DNA from: CAZFLN01 sp964519905
Lineage (GTDB): Bacteria; Patescibacteriota; Microgenomatia; UBA1400; UBA1396
Assembly: GCA_964519905.1 (NCBI GenBank)
Contig: CAZFLN010000021.1
Location: forward strand, 1-5,864
Reading direction: 5' to 3'
Length of the DNA: 5,864 nucleotides
In this document: in pieces, positions 3,391 to 5,864 of the stretch
Numbering within the stretch: the stretch's first letter is position 1
Layout of the letters: each line of letters opens with the position of its first letter
Translations under genes and position numbers: made by a program
The notes under the pieces: model-generated
The model's input: the letters and a program-made list of their open reading frames with translations, nothing else
Told to the model about the DNA's origin: nothing
Database searches by the model: none

Positions 3391-5763
3391 ATGCAACAGT
3401 ACACTCAAACCCTTACCGTTGGTGGTAAGGAAATCCGGCTCGAAGTCGGGAAATTTGCGCAGCAGGCAGAAGCCGCTGTGCTGGCTACCTGTGGAGGCAC
3501 CGTTGTGCACGCCACCGTTGGTCTCGGTCCAGAAACTGCACTGGGATACTTCCCTCTGACGGTTGATTACGTCGAGAACCTCTATGCCGGTGGCCGCATT
3601 AAAGGAAGTCGCTGGGTCAAGCGCGGTGGTCGTCCAACTGATGACGTGATTCTCACCTCTCGTGTGATCGATCGCTCTATTCGTCCATTGTTCCCAGAAG
3701 GCCTCAAGCGAGAAGTTCAAGTGGTTGTTTCTGTTTTGTCAGTCGACCACGAAAACAGTGCTGACATGGTTGGCGTTATCGCCGCGATGGCTGCTCTGGA
3801 AATTTCCAGTATTCCATTCCTCGGTCCAGTGGCTGGGGTGCGAATTGGTTACTTGCCTGAGCAAGATCAGTTCATCTTTAACCCAACCTTCGAAGAGAGT
3901 GAAGGCTCCGTTTTAGACCTGATTTTGTCTGGTACACAAGAAGCCATCGTTATGGTCGAGGCCGGTGCCAAAGAAGTTAGTGAAGACTTGATGATCCGTG
4001 CTTTCCAAGCTGGTCACGAAGTTCTGAAAGAGATGTGTGCTGGACTCACCGAGCTCCGCGCCGCTGTTGGCAAAGAAAAGTTTGCTTTCGAGTCTCCAGA
4101 ACTGGATCAAACATTGGTCAGCACATTGCGTGATCGTTTCAAGAGTGATCTGCACGAAGCGGTAAAAGCCAAGGCTGCACTCCAGAAGTCCACGATTATT
4201 AAAGACATCATCGCCAAGCTCCAAGAAGAAGATGAGGCGAATGCCCTCCTTCCACTCGGAGAAGTCTTTGACTTCTTGCTCTGGGAAGAGGCTCGTCGCA
4301 TGACTTTCGAGGACGGCATTCGCCCAGACAACCGTAAGCCAGACGAAGTACGACCAATTTTCTGTGAAGTTGATGTTCTGCCAATGACCCACGGTTCGGC
4401 TATGTTCAAGCGTGGTCAAACTCAGGCTCTGACCATTACAACCTTGGGTGAGCCAGCCATGAGTCAACTCGTGGAAAGTGTGGAAGGCGAAGAAGAGCGT
4501 CGTTACATCCACCACTACAATATGCCTCCGTTTGCTTCTGGCGAAACGGGCCGTATTGGTTCTCCAAAGCGTCGTGAAATTGGTCACGGTGCCTTGGCTG
4601 AGCGAGCACTCTTGCCAGTGGTTCCTTCTCAAGAAGACTTCCCATACACCATTCACGTACAGTCTGAGATTTTGAGCTCAAATGGCTCTACTTCCATGGC
4701 TTCCGTCTGTGGTAGCACCATGTCTCTCATGGCCGCTGGTGTGCCATTGCGCAAGCCAGTGTCTGGTATTGCGATGGGTTTGTTGAAGAACGAAACTCAG
4801 CACATCGTTTTGACCGATATTCAAGGTCTCGAGGATCACACTGGTGACATGGACTTCAAGGTAGCTGGTACCGAAGACGGTATCACAGCTCTCCAGATGG
4901 ACATCAAAATTACTGGTATTACTATGGAAATCTTGACCGAAGCATTGCAGCACGCCCACAAAGGTCGTATGCATATTTTGGGCAAGATGTTGGAGTGTAT
5001 TGATACTCCACGAACCAAGTTGGCTGCCAGTGCTCCAAAGATTGAGCGCTTGCAGATTCCAGTCGACAAAATTGGTGAACTGATTGGACCAGGTGGAAAG
5101 AACATCAAGAATATTATTGCGGTGTCTGAAGCACAGGTTTCTGTCGAGGATGACGGCTCCGTATTTGTGAGTTCTTCTGATCAAGAAGCCATCGATAATG
5201 CTTCACGAATGATTCGTGACATGATGATGACCTTCGAGCCTGGACAAGAATTCGATGGTGTTGTTGAGCGTATCGAGGACTACGGAGCCTTTGTCGAATT
5301 GGTCTCTGGAAAGTCTGGACTGCTCCACGTTTCAGCCATGAGTACTGAGTACGTTGGTGATCCTCGCCAAGTCGTCAACATTGGCGACACGGTTCACGTT
5401 CGAGTGGTTGAAGTCGATGGCGATCGAGTTCGCTTGACCATGCTGACTCCAGAACAAGAAGCTGAAGCAGAACAAAAGAAGCAGGAGCGTCGAGGATCTG
5501 GTGATCGAGACGGCGGCGACCGCGGTGGGAATGACCGTGGGAGTCGAGGTGGACGCGGAGGCTTTGGTGGCGGACGCGGCGGTGATCGCGGCGGCCGAGG
5601 AGGCTTCGGTGGTGGACGCGGTGGCGATCGCGGACGACGTTTTGACGGCGACCGTGGTGGTCGAAGTGGCCGAGGAGGAGATTCTCATGAGTTTTCTCTC
5701 AAGCGACCACAGCGAGATCAGTCTGCTGAGCCAATCAAGGCCGATTTCTCAAGCGAAGAGTAA
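3391..5763 (+). CDS. pnp: Polynucleotide phosphorylase with C-terminal RGG tail
   Basis: PNPase degrades RNA 3' to 5' by phosphorolysis as a ring-shaped trimer and can add tails in reverse. The 790-residue protein shows a first RNase PH domain (about 10-145, with GGRPTDDVILTSRVIDRSI and RPLFPEG), a helical linker, and the catalytic second RNase PH domain (about 310-540). The latter has HGSAMFKRGQTQAL, GETGRIGSPKRREIGHG and the phosphate-binding NGSTSMAS (433-435; the middle residue of the usual Ser triplet is Thr). It also has EDHTGDMDFKVAG with the acidic pair D482 and D488. A KH domain (GPGG at 566-569) and an S1 domain (about 618-690) follow. Residues 700-764 form an Arg/Gly/Asp tail with two identical 14-residue repeats, beyond the usual end of about 700 residues. 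It follows rpsO as in many bacteria. Identification is certain; the tail's role, probably RNA binding or condensate formation, is inference. Confidence 0.97.
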   Translation: MQQYTQTLTVGGKEIRLEVGKFAQQAEAAVLATCGGTVVHATVGLGPETALGYFPLTVDYVENLYAGGRIKGSRWVKRGGRPTDDVILTSRVIDRSIRPLFPEGLKREVQVVVSVLSVDHENSADMVGVIAAMAALEISSIPFLGPVAGVRIGYLPEQDQFIFNPTFEESEGSVLDLILSGTQEAIVMVEAGAKEVSEDLMIRAFQAGHEVLKEMCAGLTELRAAVGKEKFAFESPELDQTLVSTLRDRFKSDLHEAVKAKAALQKSTIIKDIIAKLQEEDEANALLPLGEVFDFLLWEEARRMTFEDGIRPDNRKPDEVRPIFCEVDVLPMTHGSAMFKRGQTQALTITTLGEPAMSQLVESVEGEEERRYIHHYNMPPFASGETGRIGSPKRREIGHGALAERALLPVVPSQEDFPYTIHVQSEILSSNGSTSMASVCGSTMSLMAAGVPLRKPVSGIAMGLLKNETQHIVLTDIQGLEDHTGDMDFKVAGTEDGITALQMDIKITGITMEILTEALQHAHKGRMHILGKMLECIDTPRTKLAASAPKIERLQIPVDKIGELIGPGGKNIKNIIAVSEAQVSVEDDGSVFVSSSDQEAIDNASRMIRDMMMTFEPGQEFDGVVERIEDYGAFVELVSGKSGLLHVSAMSTEYVGDPRQVVNIGDTVHVRVVEVDGDRVRLTMLTPEQEAEAEQKKQERRGSGDRDGGDRGGNDRGSRGGRGGFGGGRGGDRGGRGGFGGGRGGDRGRRFDGDRGGRSGRGGDSHEFSLKRPQRDQSAEPIKADFSSEE
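5545..5628 (+). repeat. Tandem 42-bp repeat coding for the RGG tail
   Basis: Two adjacent 14-codon units (5545-5586 and 5587-5628) both encode RGGRGGFGGGRGGD. They differ at eight of 42 bases, every difference being synonymous. Less regular RGG and DRGG units flank them. Confidence 0.85.
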
Positions 5764-5788
5764 TCTTTGCGCACATCTTTGAATTTTT

Positions 5789-5812
5789 CCGGGCTCCCGT
5801 AAGGGGGCCCGG
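5789..5812 (+). promoter_or_regulatory. GC-rich stem-loop after pnp
   Basis: CCGGGCTCCC (5789-5798) pairs with GGGGGCCCGG (5803-5812) across a GTAA tetraloop, ten pairs with one T-G. It is 25 bp after the pnp stop. A TTTTT run precedes rather than follows the stem, and on the minus strand an A-run follows, so it is not a canonical terminator in either direction. It may protect the pnp mRNA 3' end or end transcription with help from a factor. Confidence 0.55.
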
Positions 5813-5817
5813 TACGG

Positions 5818-5823
5818 TATTAT
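5818..5823 (+). promoter_or_regulatory. Possible -10 box of the last gene
   Basis: TATTAT matches five of six -10 bases and sits in GTACGGTATTAT, closely resembling GTACGGTATAAT of the tRNA promoter. No -35 match is visible; the GC-rich stem-loop occupies that place. Transcription from it would start at about 5830, the A of the following ATG. Confidence 0.35.
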
Positions 5824-5829
5824 GGATGT

Positions 5830-5864
5830 ATGTCTGACCTGCCCAACACGGTTACTGCTCCTCC
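5830..5864 (+). CDS. Start of an unidentified gene, truncated by the window edge
   Basis: An ATG at 5830 opens a frame to the window end, beginning MSDLPNTVTAPP. No Shine-Dalgarno precedes it, but a -10-like TATTAT ends 6 bases upstream, which would make the mRNA leaderless. Too little is visible for any functional call. An alternative ATG at 5822 in another frame gives a less natural sequence, and the one at 5826 stops after three codons. Confidence 0.35.
   Translation, partial: MSDLPNTVTAP

Noticed and set aside
2917..3720. 267-codon minus-strand frame across rpsO and pnp
   Set aside because: It runs antisense to two well-identified genes and has no recognisable protein features.
5332..5782. 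Overlapping frames in the RGG region (Ala/Ser/Thr-rich minus-strand and Ala/Val-rich plus-strand)
   Set aside because: Their low-complexity composition is a by-product of the GC-rich glycine and arginine codons of the pnp tail.

Overview
The window carries a compact bacterial housekeeping cluster. In order it holds the 3' end of an unidentified gene, rny (RNase Y), hup (HU-type DNA-binding protein), a Met-type tRNA on the opposite strand, rpsO (ribosomal protein S15), pnp (polynucleotide phosphorylase) and the first codons of another gene. The standard bacterial code fits throughout. Shine-Dalgarno sites of the AAGGAG type precede most genes. The tRNA does not encode its CCA end. RNase Y argues against an enterobacterium. 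The divergent RNase Y and HU, dense gene packing and CCA-less tRNA would suit a Patescibacteria/CPR (Parcubacteria-like) genome, but that placement is inference and no taxonomic marker proves it.

Layout: 2-280 is an ORF cut by the left edge. 281-355 is the rny leader, with two hairpins, the second of which presents the rny Shine-Dalgarno in its loop and abuts the AUG. 356-1996 is rny. 1997-2108 is a spacer with a stem-loop. 2109-2384 is hup. 2385-2892 is a 508-bp non-coding block. It contains a strong intrinsic terminator, the minus-strand tRNA with its promoter, and the rpsO promoter. It also contains two inverted-repeat elements of 184 and 119 bp. 2893-3162 is rpsO. 3163-3390 is the pnp leader, with a very stable hairpin. 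3391-5763 is pnp, ending in an Arg/Gly-rich tail. 5764-5829 holds a GC-rich stem-loop and a -10-like box, and a possibly leaderless gene starts at 5830.

Functionally, two central RNA-decay enzymes sit close together: an endonuclease (RNase Y) and a phosphorolytic 3'-5' exonuclease (PNPase). RNase Y lacks the usual transmembrane anchor and has a Lys-rich N-terminal tail. PNPase carries an added RGG tail. Both leaders contain hairpins placed where translational or processing control could act.

The least expected structure is the pair of inverted-repeat elements around the tRNA gene. Their 19-bp arms are perfectly paired within each copy but differ at five positions between copies, with every difference compensated on the other arm. 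They share a mismatch position, distinguishable left and right ends and an internal motif. They lie in opposite orientation, bracketing the tRNA. They look like members of an unrecognised small repeat family, either MITE-like or a structured RNA/regulatory element.
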